Shown here: positions 13,201 to 26,800 of the stretch, one piece after another
Layout: the number at the start of each line of letters is the position of its first letter
How positions within the stretch are numbered: position 1 is the stretch's first letter
Source of the DNA: Bimastos eiseni
Taxonomy: Eukaryota > Annelida > Clitellata > Crassiclitellata > Lumbricidae
Reading direction: 5' to 3'
Length of the DNA stretch: 64,000 nt
Assembly (NCBI GenBank): GCA_959347315.1
Contig: OY365807.1
Span: 33,477,660-33,541,659, forward strand
Notes under the pieces: model-generated
Database searches by the model: none
Seen by the model: only the letters and a program-made list of their open reading frames with translations
What the model was told of the DNA's origin: nothing
Made by a program: the position numbers and the translations under genes

Positions 13201-15811
13201 CTTAAAGGATCTGATGGCCTATGGAGTAGATGACAACATCGGGCAATATCTATCTGACCTTGTCAATCTGCTCCTAAAGGGAGGTCTATCCGAAGAGGTG
13301 AATGAGGTCATCTATGGGGCAAACCTTTTAGCCCTGAGCAAGAAGGACGGAGGCATAAGACCAATCGCCGTGGGCTACACATGGCGTCGTCTGGCGGCAA
13401 AGTGCGCTAATTCGCATGCGGTAACAAGGCTGTCTCAATTGCTCGCCCCCATTCAGCTTGGGGTAGGCATTCCAGGAGGCGCTGAGGCAGCTGTCCACGC
13501 GACACGTCGTTGGATAAACAGCGTCCTAGTGAAGCTCGACTTCGCCAATGCCTTTAACACTCTGCGCAGAGATTGTCTTCTAGAGGCAGTTGCTAGAGAG
13601 ATCCCAGAGCTCTACCACTTTGCTCACGCTGCCTATTCAAACCGTCCACTGTTGCGCTATGGTTCAAACATAATTCGATCCGAAGAAGGAACGCAGCAAG
13701 GCGATCCTTTGGGACCTCTGGAATTCTGTCTTGTGCTGCAACCGATTCTGATGAAGCTTCGATCGGATCTGCGTATCGGATATCTGGATGACCTGACATT
13801 GGGAGGTAACAAGGAAACAGTGGCCGACGACGTTCAATTAATCGAGCAGGAATCAAAGAATCTGGGATTGCTATTGAACCGCAGCAAATGGGAAATCGCG
13901 TGTCACAACACCCAGATGCCGAACAATGACCCTGCGTTTCAAGAGTTCACGAGCATAGCCCTTGAGGACATGACCTTGTTGGGTGCACCTCTGATTCCAG
14001 GTCCAGCTGTGAACATGGTCGTTAATTGAAAGGCTAATGACCTCGAGAGGGCAATCGGAAGATTGTCCTTGCTTTATACACATGACGCTCTGGTTCTGCT
14101 GAGAAACAGTCTAAGTGTACCGAAGCTCTTGTACAGTCTGCGCACAGCCGTCTGCGCTGATTGCCCGGGCTCGGCTCGGTTTGATCAGCGGCTGAGAAAA
14201 GGACTGTCAACCATTTTAAATGTGGACCTTGACAATGACCGTTAGCTCCAGGCTTCTTTGCCGGTGAGAGATGGTGGTCTGGGAGTTCGCTGTGCATCTA
14301 CGCTGGCACTTTCTGCCTTTCTGGCTTCTGCTGCTAGTACACGCGAACTCCCGGCATGCATCCTACCAACAGAGTCTGCTGAGGAACCATATGAACTTGC
14401 GAGTTCAGCACTCAACGCTTGGAAAACCCTGACAGATGCAGAACCACCAACAGGAGCAGCGAGTCATCGCCAGAAAGAATGGGACCTCCGATTCACAGAC
14501 AAGGCATGGAAAGGTCTGCTGGAGTCCAATAACAATCCATGTGACCGTGCTCGCCTGCTGGCCTCATGAGCACCTCATTCTGGAGACTGGATGCTAGCGC
14601 CCCCTGTGACTGCCCTAGGCCTACGCCTCTCAAACGAGGATGTACGAATGGCAGCCGGGTTGAGGCTAGGAACGACGCTCTGCGAGCCACATTTGTGTCA
14701 CCAATGTGAAGAGAGCGTCGACGCAAAAGGGCTCCATGGACTAATTTGTAGAAGAGGCAGCGGAAAACATCAACGACATAGCATGTTGAACGATGTCATC
14801 TGGAGAGCTCTTGGCAGAGCGAAGATTCCAGCGTAAAAGGAACCTCTCGGCTTGGTAAGAGAAGATGGAAAGCGACCGGACGGCGTCACGCTCATTCCTT
14901 GGACACATGGCCGATGTCTGGCATGGGATGTGACAGTGCCCGACACCTACGCCAAGTCACATCTTGTCGACACATCTATCAGAGCTGGCGAGGCAGCCGA
15001 ACGCGCAGCTAAGACGAAGAGGGCCAAGTATTCCACCATAACCAACACCCACGACTTCGTAGCCCTCTCCTTGGAATCCGGCGGTGCTTGGAGCAGTGAA
15101 GGACTGCAGTTAATCTCAGAGTTGGGTAGTCGAACGAGTGCTGCAACCCACGATCAAATGGAGACGTCATTTCTGTTCCAACGTATCACGGTTGCTCTTC
15201 AGCACGGGAACGCCGCCTGCCTCTTCGGGACATTGCCACCACTCGCTTAGCTCGCCCACATGGGCGATAACAGCATAATATAATAATAATAGTAATAATA
15301 ATAATTAATAATTATTGTTTTATTACTACTATTACAACTATTACTACTACTGCTATTATCATCATCATAGATCTAATTACATCGTCAAAATTATGATCAT
15401 AAAAATTATTATCATTTTTATATTTGTTATGTATATTATTATTACTATCATTATTGTTATTATTATTATAGTTATTATTATTATTATTATTATTATCATT
15501 ATTATTATTATTATTATTATTATACTATAATTATTATTATTATTATTATTATTGTTATTATTATTATTATTATTCATCATTGGCATTGCCAACGGATCTG
15601 TTATCATGCTATCTGGGTCGCCGCTTGTCAGTGGACTGTAATCTTGACATGGTGCCCTGAAACGCCACCGCATTGAAACGTTGGATCAATGCCGACAAGT
15701 TCTGGAAAAGGAAGTTTGTCTCTCGGGTGTCACCGGTAGTTGTCGAAAGTCGGCGTCCAGTCTCAGACAGAAAGGCGAGGCCCTCACTATTGAGGGGACC
15801 GAAGGTTTCTA

Positions 15812-15864
<53 letters not shown>

Positions 15865-17379
15865 GTTGAGGAGACCTTGATCGTAGCTATACGCAGCGTC
15901 GGTGCATCTTCGAAAGAGGAACCGGAAGTGAGCGGAGTTTGCACATGGAGTGACATAAGAGGTCGGTTGATGACACAGACCACCGCTGTTGTTCGTGTAG
16001 ACGAAATGGAAGGCTCCCTGAAAAGGACACGGCGTTGGCTGAGCCCAGGCTACAATCACAATTCATTCACACATTATGTTTACGCCTGTATGTCTGTCGG
16101 TCTATTTCTGTCTGTCTGTCTTAATTGCTGCCTATCGTCAACGTCAATTCCCGTGAGCTTCTTCATTGTCGTCATCTTCATTTGCTTCCCTTTTACATGC
16201 ATATATATATATACTAGTATATGCAGCAATTGCGCTGACAGCGCTTCTGAACGGTTCACCCTATACAAGAAGCGCTCGAGAAATGTTTAAATACAATACA
16301 ATACAATATTCTTCTTCCTCATCTAATTCGTCTCTTCCTACTTTTAATTGTTCATCATTATCTTTTTCACAATTGTCTCCTTATTGCTCCTCTCCTTCTG
16401 CATTTTTCTGGCTGAGTGGTTCCAGATGACATGTGCACAAGGCCGCTTGTCTAATTGGAAGCATCCCAAAAGTCTTTCATGTCACCGATTATATGTGAGA
16501 TGTCCTGCACGGTGGTTCCTGTTCCAAACGGATTGCCACTAATTGTGTACCGGGATTTCTCTTTGGAGTGGCGGTGTCTCATAGGTGCCGACCCTGCGTA
16601 TGTACAATAGCTTTGTCTCTTTACGTGCTCGCTCTCCGCTCTTCCACATGAGGTGAATGAACTCTTCGTTCCCCGTCTGCTGACTGTAATCATATCGCAC
16701 TTCTTTGTAGTTAGCCTTATGGCATGGAATGGGTTTCCATTAGCATTACGTCTTATGCGCTGGGTTTATACTGGTGCGTTTTATAGCGGACTTCAGACCG
16801 TTCTTATGGGCCGGAATTGTCGATTCGGGAGCACTTCTTTGTAGTAACCTAAGGAGGCGCTATATAAATCTTCTTAATCAATGAATATGATTCAATCAAC
16901 AGACTTTCTAAGCACTGCCAGTTATCTTCTTTGGCTAAATAGCAGCTCATCGTCACAGCAGCCGAAGACTCGCCTGCCAGCTTTTGTGATGGACCAGGTG
17001 CAGTTTTCAGTATATCATCAAATAACATCAGCCTATGCGAGAAAGAGTTTTTCACAGGATGAAGCAATATCACGTATACGTCGATACAGCGAATTAATCT
17101 GACGGTCATTTGCGGAAATATTTAGGTGCATGCCTCTACGTCTGTCAAAACAAGAATGCGAGGAAACTGTTTTTCTTGACACGTCTTAGAAACAGAAATA
17201 AATAATTCTAAGTTCATATATATATATATGTATATATATTTTGACACACATTCGTGACTAACGCCTGTATACACATACGTGCGACGCGATAAAAGCCTTC
17301 GAATGTCGGTACATAAATATTTGATGCATCTGCAAACATATCCAGTTAATCAAGAATTGGCATCATTACTTAGAATGAC

Positions 17380-17429
<50 letters not shown>

Positions 17430-18952
17430 CACGCATAAGTGGCTTAGTTTCACGGTGTACCATATATTATGTAGCACATTGTAACCTATATTCCTGGCTT
17501 ATACAAGAGCTCGAGTGATATGGTTGGGGTTCGATCGTGCACATAATAGGCCCTAATTAATAATCATAGTTTAATTACATTGAGACTGACACACCAGCAA
17601 TATGATGACAAGTATCATAGGAAAGGATGATCACAAATGGTTATTACAGGAGATGAAGTGTACGGCAGACATTCAAGGCGACAATCAAGTCTCACGTCTG
17701 ATTTAACCAACGCCGCAGCAGACCGAATGGAGGACTAGTCAATCTTTTGGGTGTAGGTCGTGTAGCTTTACTCCATCTCGTTACGTACTGCCAGAGAGTA
17801 TAAAGCATTCTATTACTACGTGTTTGATCATAGAATTAATTAGCGCTATGGAGGTTAGACCAGTGGTTTAAGTTTTTTAGACCAGAGGAGTCTTATCTTC
17901 AAATATTTACAAATGTAAATCTTCAGCATTCACCACTAATATATCTGAGGAATAATCGACGTATTTTCCTTTTGCTATTCGGATATGCAACAAAATTTCA
18001 AACATCGATCGTTCATTATGGCGAATAATATCATAATAGAGACACAATCAGATAACGGGCCTACTCATCTAGTTACCGAATCTTATAGTTCAGGCGGATC
18101 TCAAATCCAATGTGCCGGCTCTTGAGTTAACCAATGTGGCAGGTGTTCTATCAATACAGTCGAAGCCCCTTGCCCTTTGGTTAACACACATACATATATA
18201 TTGCACTTACATAGGCCTACATGCATCACATCTTTCGAACGGTGCATTTTTCTGTTCATTTTCGGCTTTGTATCAAAACAGAAAGCATAGACCACGTACA
18301 CTGCCCACAGTCTCTTTCTCCTGAAGACAGTATCGACTGGATCCCACGAAGAGGTGCCGCATAAAGACTTGTCAAGCGCCCTTGTAGCGGGATGGCTGCG
18401 TTACGGCGCTGTATACATTGTCCACTTAATAATAATAATATTACACAAAAAACGTTACGTTGATTCGCATTACATTGCATCGTGTTTATCACACTAGGCC
18501 ATATTTACAACTGAGATGGAACTCTACCCATGTTATCATGTAGGCCTATGGAACTATGTGCACTACATCTGAGTGTAAGTGTCGTCCACTCGCGCGGATT
18601 CATGCAGTATTGTGCATGCATGCATAGAATTTGTCTTAATACCTCTAATTAATGTGTGTAGCACAGTATCGGGTGGGATGTCGCCGCACAAGTCTTCAAT
18701 CGGTTCTCTTCCAACACAGAAACCTAGAAAGAGCATCAAAGAAGGAGTCAGAAAAACTTAAAACATCAACAGCACACTCGCCGAACTGCGGCGAAAGAAA
18801 AAATAAATAATAGAAGTCATCCATATAACGCACAGGAAAAGCTAATTACTGTAATTAAATTACAACATAACTTATCGCGCGATTCTTTCTTTTAATATAA
18901 CCTATAATATAATCGCTTTGTTGGGCAATGACAAATACACACACACGCACGT

Positions 18953-18997
<45 letters not shown>

Positions 18998-20008
18998 CAC
19001 ACACACACACACACACGCTTGCACATACCACTAGCCTATACTACAAGGTCATAAATAGCGTTTTCCGTCCGGATCAATCTGAGTTTTGTAAGAAATGCTA
19101 TCCCAAAAAAATCGACATGCTTTTTCTGTCAGAGTGCATACCGCATTATTTCCATCATCACCCTGGTAGCATAAATATTACGAATAATGCATTAGATTTG
19201 AAAATATGTTGTTTCGAAGATGTGTGATAAAAGTGTTCGTCGACGTCGCAGCGTCGCTAAAGTACAGTTTGCATTCTATAGTGACCGCCACTATACGATA
19301 CACTTCTGAAGAAGAAATATTGGAAGAAGGGCGATATCAAATTTCAGAATAAATAAATAAACATAAATATTAGACGCTCTGACACACAGTGTCGGTGTCT
19401 CTGTGCGTCTATCTGCCTGTCTGTCTGATTGACTGCGTGTCAGTATGTCTGTCTGTCTGCCTAATTGTACGCTTGTCCATTACTACCTCTGATAAAAACC
19501 ATTATAGCACTCTGCATGCGTAACCTTGAACAAGGGCTTAACTACAGTTGCGTAGGGCGATCGTTCGGTGCCTACACATTTCCATGGCAACATATGTACA
19601 TTTAATTAGTAAAAATTACTAAGTTCTAATACTTAATCTTCGCTAGAGACTTATGGTTAATGAGCAGCCAAATCTGTCTTCCTTAGAAGTGTAATTAAGC
19701 TTAGGCTACAATTCTTTTATTTCGTTAGGCGATCTGCGCTCATAAAAGGAAAAGGTTGTAATTGTAATTGTAATCGAACATTTATAAAGCGCCACTGGGC
19801 AATTCAGAGACGCTATTAGTTTAAATAATGGTAACATAACACGCAGCGCTATGCATACATCCGGAGCTACTCATCGATCTGATCTACAACCTAAGTTAAA
19901 ATAATACTACATGTAGGCTATATTATATTCATGCATTAAGATAACGGTATGTTATGATTTATACCAACAAATGAGGTAAGTATTGGAGTCATAATTATAT
20001 GCGGTCGT

Positions 20009-20051
<43 letters not shown>

Positions 20052-20059
20052 GTATAAAA

Positions 20060-20094
<35 letters not shown>

Positions 20095-23000
20095 CCGGCG
20101 CGCTTACTTTCTTTGTACTGCAGGACGTTGGCGTGTCTAGGGTAAATGACGAGGCACGAGTGACATTTCAGCTGGCTATAACAGAAACATAAATCAAATG
20201 GTGTCAAACCTTTTCACGGGCAAAATGACTCTGATATTCCTCATTCCTTTCTTCTCCCTCTCTCAACCCCCCTCTTCTCCTATAACTCCTTCCGATGGGC
20301 CTCGTGTAGTTCTTAATCTTCTTGAGAAAATGCCTCTGCCTTCTGGAACTTGGTTCTGGCGACACGTCACTTCGAGGCAATTTCACAAATGGACGTAGCA
20401 GGGAATTTATACCACAGCAGATTAATCTTAATTAACGTTTCCCCGACCAAACACACAAAACTGCACTGAAGCAAACAGAAGCGCTATATCAATAAAAACG
20501 GTTGCGATCATGATGTTTGTTTAGGCCTATACGAATGGTTGTTATTATTGTCAATTGATGTGTTTGTGATGACCTGTTTTCAATGAGAAATAAGTCTCTG
20601 TGGCGCTCGGTGCAGCTGCCCTTTCCAGAGATGGCTGTTGTCGTGATGGTCACTTCGCCGAGATGGCTCTCGTACCAGTCTCCCCTCCAGTCTTCTGGCA
20701 GGACACAGCGAGAATCTGAGCGAAATAAAAGCCAATTGAGTCTCAATTATACTCTCAAAGCTCTCGTAAGATCCACATAAGCTCAATTGTTCGTCTCTGT
20801 CAGTCACTGACGGCGTATGTTGTGTTCTGTGATTCTCTGTTGCTCAATGTTTTACTCGTTTGAATGTCAACTATTGCATCTTCTGGCAACCCTGGTCAAC
20901 CATCCCTCGTCTAGGCTTCTGCAAGAGATTGCCATTGTTGACTGCGTTGTAACTTCAAGCGACCATCGACGGGTGCGCATCTGGTGCATTTTAATAACAG
21001 AGCTATATAAACCCCTTACATTGACGTAGATAATGAATATTTTCCCGTTAAACATGCGGAGGCGTGTGTTTGCTGAGTCATTCCCTATTTTCAGTCCAGC
21101 CCTGTCGTTTATTCAGCGCTGGGAGCCTAAGATGCTGTGACGCAACCTCTTCTCAGCAACCACTGCTGCTGCTGCTGCTTCAGCGGTCGCCTCTTTCATC
21201 ATCGCTGAATGATTTTCGTAATAAGTTTTTCTCGCACACTTCAGTTGTTACCAAGCAAGTGGGAAGAAGAAGACGGAGGTTGAGGAGAAAGAGGAGAACT
21301 GGAAGTAGGACGAGAGAGTGAGGCGGAGGGCGGAAAGGGAGGATAAGGCGGAGGAAGGGAAGGGAGGGTCGCGTTCCTTTGTCAGCTCTCAATTGACTAT
21401 AAAACAGATTGCTTTTGCGTGTCCTGCATCGAGAAAAGACTCATCTCAGCAAATTCACGACCATCGAGAAACTCAGAACAATATGAACGACATAAGCATC
21501 TGTGTTCAAAGAAGAGAGAGACACACACAGGGAGACTGAAACATACTGAAAATGGCAAGCACAAATATTCGCAGATTTTTGTGTATTTTCCTTCGTCACC
21601 CCTTCCTATAACCACGTGCCTCAAACCGGAAAGATGAGAGAAAATTTGACAGTAAGCAAGAGAAAACGACATGCAGAGGAAGACAATGGATAGGAGGAGT
21701 AGAGACAAGAAGGGGCAGGCACGTTTGTAATCTGTAGACCATAAGTGTACATTTATTATATAGCGCCTTTTCTAGGAAACTCATCATAAGTTACAGGCAG
21801 CAATCCCAACTGATAGAATGATCTTCAACCATTTACAAAATAGAGGAATGGAGGGGGAGAGGTTCATATGTCGCACGGACTACTCTTGTAGCAGGGTGAT
21901 TACTCAACCAGTCGATAGTGAAACTTCTATGTTGCACCATGACAGCAAGACACGTAGAACAATCACCATGTGTTGCAGACTGAGCCGAGTTATGCGCAGA
22001 GACTCCCTTTTGATTTTAGGCTCTAGGGCCCACAGGCGGTCCAATTGATACACAAAATATGATGTGCACGATAATTATACACAAAATTACTGAGGTCGAT
22101 CGCGCACTGCACGATCGTAGCCATCTACATTATACAGGATTTCTCTTTGTCTGAAGACAATCTCAACCACATCTACGTATATTTTTTTGAATTAAGTGCC
22201 TGGCCCAACCGTCCCTATAGGTCAAGAGTTGGCTCTGAAACATATATTGTCAAATCGCAGAGCCACTGAAGACAGATTGTCTACGTTGAGCTGTGATACT
22301 ATGTGGTCAAGTGGTGAGGCTGACATTTCGTCGCTGCATGGGTCGCCTACACAATGGACGTGGCAGAGACCGATGTCTAATCGACCAGTCGTTGTGCTGA
22401 AGGGTTTGGTGTCTGTGGTCAAAGGACGACGGGACATATCCAGCAGCGGTCCCTTCCCAAACAACTCAACGTTCGACTGACCAACAAACATCAGCTGAGC
22501 ACTGCTATTTACACAGAACAGTAACAAACGAAAAGTTACTCTTACTGCCTTGTATATATATATGTATATATATATATGTATATATATATATGTATATATA
22601 TATATGTATATATATATGTATATATATATGTATACACATATATATATATGTATATATATGTATATATATGTAGATATATGTATATATATGTATATATATG
22701 TATATATCTGTGTATATGTAATAAATAAATATATAATATATATATACCAGACGGATTTCTAGGCTGACTGCATGCAGGCAGACGGAAAGACAAAACCAGT
22801 CGAAAGACAGGATGTATTCGAAGAGCGGCAGGCGTGCATGAAGATGATGATTTGTGAAGATAGAAAAATATTGACACTTCGGCAGAAATAGACAGAGGCA
22901 GAAATATAAACAGACACATACATACATGTACATATAGACAAACATGGAGTCTTTATGTTGAGTCAGTCACACTCAGAGGCAGATGTAGAATTACTTAGAG

Positions 23001-23627
23001 ACTAGCAGCGCATAAGATGACTGTTGACGCAAGCACTCTGAGTATTTGATGCTTGCCTACATCAGATCATTGTGTGAATGTGGCTGGCATACCTATATAC
23101 ACGTACGTACACAGGCACGTACATGCACACATACATACCCACATACATTGACGCAACGTCTCATGTATGTTTTCAAATCACATTGACTTCTTGACTACAA
23201 CAGTTTCTGTCCTTTGATAAAATTGCAAAATAATGTTCATGGAGGCATTATTATATGTCCTACACATTACTTTCAACAACAATGACTGTGACAGTGGAAT
23301 AGACAGATACACAAGGACACTGACAAAGACTGTCACAAGGACCGTTACAAGGTACGCTGCAGATACAAGCAGAGGGCCAGCAATACAGGGATCGATGTAT
23401 GTTATGCTGTGAAGCAGGGAAACAGCTTTGTATTGTATCGTCCAACGAACGGTTGACACTGAAATCCGTTAGCTATATGCAATGTCATGCGTCGTTCGAG
23501 GAGGTGTTGTTGACTGACGAAAGAGGAGGAGGAAGAGGAAGAGGAGGAGGAAGAGGAAGAGGAAGAGGAAGAGGACAACGACGACGAGGAGGAGAAGGAA
23601 GAGGAGAAGGAAGAGGAGGAGGAAGAG

Positions 23628-23659
<32 letters not shown>

Positions 23660-23717
23660 AGAGGACGACGACGACGAGGAGGAGAAGGAGGAGGAGGAAG
23701 AAGAGGAGGAGGAAGAG

Positions 23718-23749
<32 letters not shown>

Positions 23750-23813
23750 AGAGGAGGAGGAAGAGGACGACGACGACGAGGAGGAGAAGGAGGAGGAGGA
23801 AGAAGAGGAGGAG

Positions 23814-23845
<32 letters not shown>

Positions 23846-26800
23846 AGAGGACGACGACGACGAGGAGAAGGACGAGGAGAAGTAGAAGGAGGGGAGGAGG
23901 AGGAGGAGGAGGAGATGAATCCGCCACCATTTCGACCTGACATTATTCGACTGAGGTTTACATAGAAAAGTCGGGCGGCCACAGCCAATCACCGTCTACT
24001 AAATGCCGCAACGCTCCATCCATTGAAAGTTAGTTCGCATAGAAAAATACGTCTTCGCAACTCTTTCCTGCAGCAGCAGCAGTAGAAGTTGCAGCATTTA
24101 AGAGCAAACTGTATCTATGTCAGCGGTGTGCCAGAATGTCAGTCGAGAGGTCGGGGCTTGAAATCTCGCCAGGGCAGAAATTTGTATCGGTATTATATCT
24201 GCTCTATACCTGAACTCAATCAGCTGTATTGAGAGCACTGACGGTACACAGTACACGGTGGGAAGATGAGACGGCGGGGAGAGGACTGACCACAGGCACT
24301 CATAAATGCCAAGGCCAAGAAATTGAAATCGCTGGCGCTTAACACTTGGCTGCCTTTTAGCTATAGCTTAAAGGACTGTTTTTCTTCTTCTTCTTCCTAC
24401 GCCTTCTCCTCCTCCTCCTCCTCCTCCTCTTCTTCTGTATATATATATATATAATATATATGCTGTTTTTAAAAGAGCGAATATTCTTTGTAAATGCTAT
24501 TAGAATACAGTGGTGTACATCTTTTACTGGAATCTCTAATCCGCTAATGTTGAGGAGAGAGCAAGCAATGTATTAGGTCGGATTAGCGTCATCCGGAGAA
24601 GATCGATTGAACACTATGGAAAATCCGCGTACAGGGTAAATACATAATCCTCTGCTATGGACTATAAATATGACAGGAAATCATATGTGTACATGTAGTG
24701 AGTGTAAGAGATTAGGGCTTATCGTGCTCACGAGGGAGGACGCGGAAGCCGTGCCTTCTGGCAATGTATCTGATTGATGAATATTCATGATGCCCGAGGG
24801 TCTGGCAGTTTTGTTAGACTGGTTCCGTGACAATCCGTGGAAGGCCACGCACAGACGACGGGTGACAGAGAATCAGTAGTCATCGATGGTCTCTATCTGT
24901 CTATAACTCATCACGAGGTCTTTGAAGTAAAATCACAGAACAAGAGACAGATATAGACAGGCAGGTAGGCAGACGGACTATGTGGCGCCCAGACCGATAT
25001 GATAGTCATTGGCAAATGATAGAGGCAGGCAGGCAGACAACTGGACAGACAAACAGATGTCAGAAAGAAGTATAGACCTCGGAGACAGAGATCACGATAC
25101 TTAATAAGCAGACAGATACATGTATACGTAGACATATTAACAGTCTATGAGCACACATACACACACACACTCACCCACACACACGCACACACACTCACCC
25201 ACACACACACACACACTCACCCACACACACACACACACTCACCCACACACACGCACACACACTCACCCACACACACACACACACACACACACTCACCCAC
25301 ACACAAGGACACACACAAACAAACACACAAGGACACACACACGGACACACACTCAATGTAGGCTGCGAAGGCGATTTGAACTCGCAAAGACGTCCTTAGC
25401 TACGACCCTTGTCGTAATTGGTCTCATTTCTTAGTTACATAAACAGACAATTAATCAGTCACAGACAATGGGTCCATCACCCTCGATTATCCATTGTCAG
25501 ATCAATACCAACGTTCTTGAGTAGCGACGACGAGAACGATTCTTCTTCTGATGATATATGTCGAGTAATAACAATACGCAAACCTCTGTCATCGACCACC
25601 TTTGCTGGGGTTGGCTGCTCACTCCTCATGCAGAGGTCAAAGGGCGTTCAGTTCAATCGACTGTCGTAGTTGCGCCTTCACATTTCAGTTTTGATTCGTC
25701 GTCATCATCGTCGTCGTCGTGATCATTGTCAACAGCATCATCGACACATCACCATCACAAGTTTTATTAGCATCGTCGTAGTCATCATCATCGACATCAT
25801 CATTAAAATCAATACTCGGCTAGCATCATTAGAAGAATCGTTGTCGTCGTTGCTCAAGGATGTTGCTAATGTCTTTCGGGTGACATAAGGAAAGTCACGT
25901 GTCTGTTCATTGTCTATTTCTGTAGCTGAGAAATGAGACCAATTACGAAATGGGTCGTAGCTAAAGACGTCTTTGTAAGTTCAATTCCTCGTCGCAACCC
26001 ACAGTTTGTGTGAGCGCTCATAGACTGTCAGTTTATCTACATAGCTGTCTGCTTATGCGTCGTGGTCTGTGACTCCGAGTTCCACACTTCTTCCTTTTGT
26101 CTGTTCCTGTAGCTTAGAAACGAGACCAAGAACGACATGGTTAGTTTTCAAAAACGTCTTTACGACTTCAATTTATTTTTGCCTCTTTTTGTCTTTCTAC
26201 TTCGATTCCGTCATTTTCCAGTTTCTGGGTTTATGAAGTTCATTGGGCTGCAAAACTTTCGGATGAGAAGTGATTTCCGTCTTAGTTGTATGTCCTACCA
26301 AAGCGTACTATAGTACCGAGTGAGAAATCAATGCAGCTCATCATTGAAGTGTTAAACGCGCGAGATCGAAGAAGATCCGAAATAGATCTCCTTCTGAGCT
26401 TTTTTAAGTAGGCCTATAAATTTAAACACAAATGAAAGTCAAATTCTTTAGTCCTCTGGTATCGAGTAGATTGTTATACTTATATTGTATATGGGTTTCG
26501 CCTGTATTCGATTCTGGATACTACATGTATATCAAAATTCTTAAATGCTTTGACGATCGCGCATATATATATATATATATATGCCATGCTCGAATGAGTA
26601 CAGCATAAACCTCAACTATTACGGGTTGGAGAGTTGGATTGGACCCTGTGCAGCAAGACCGTAATATTACTGGTTCACCGTCGTTCTATGTTGCCTCGTT
26701 CTTATGTTTATTCTTTTCTCAGAGTAATGTAAAGTGATAAGGCACTGAGACTATTTCTCATTTCGTTGACATCACATACTACGACCACTTCAGGTAAACA

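Noticed and set aside
15315..15673. Ile/Asn/Tyr-rich open frames
   Set aside because: Produced by the (TTA)n microsatellite only.
23402..23992. Long Ser-, Leu- and Gly/Arg-rich frames on both strands
   Set aside because: They are translations of the polypurine minisatellite; all frames are open because the repeat lacks T.
25905..25998. True tRNA gene
   Set aside because: A- and B-box-like motifs are present, but no cloverleaf with paired acceptor stem could be drawn; better explained as a SINE.
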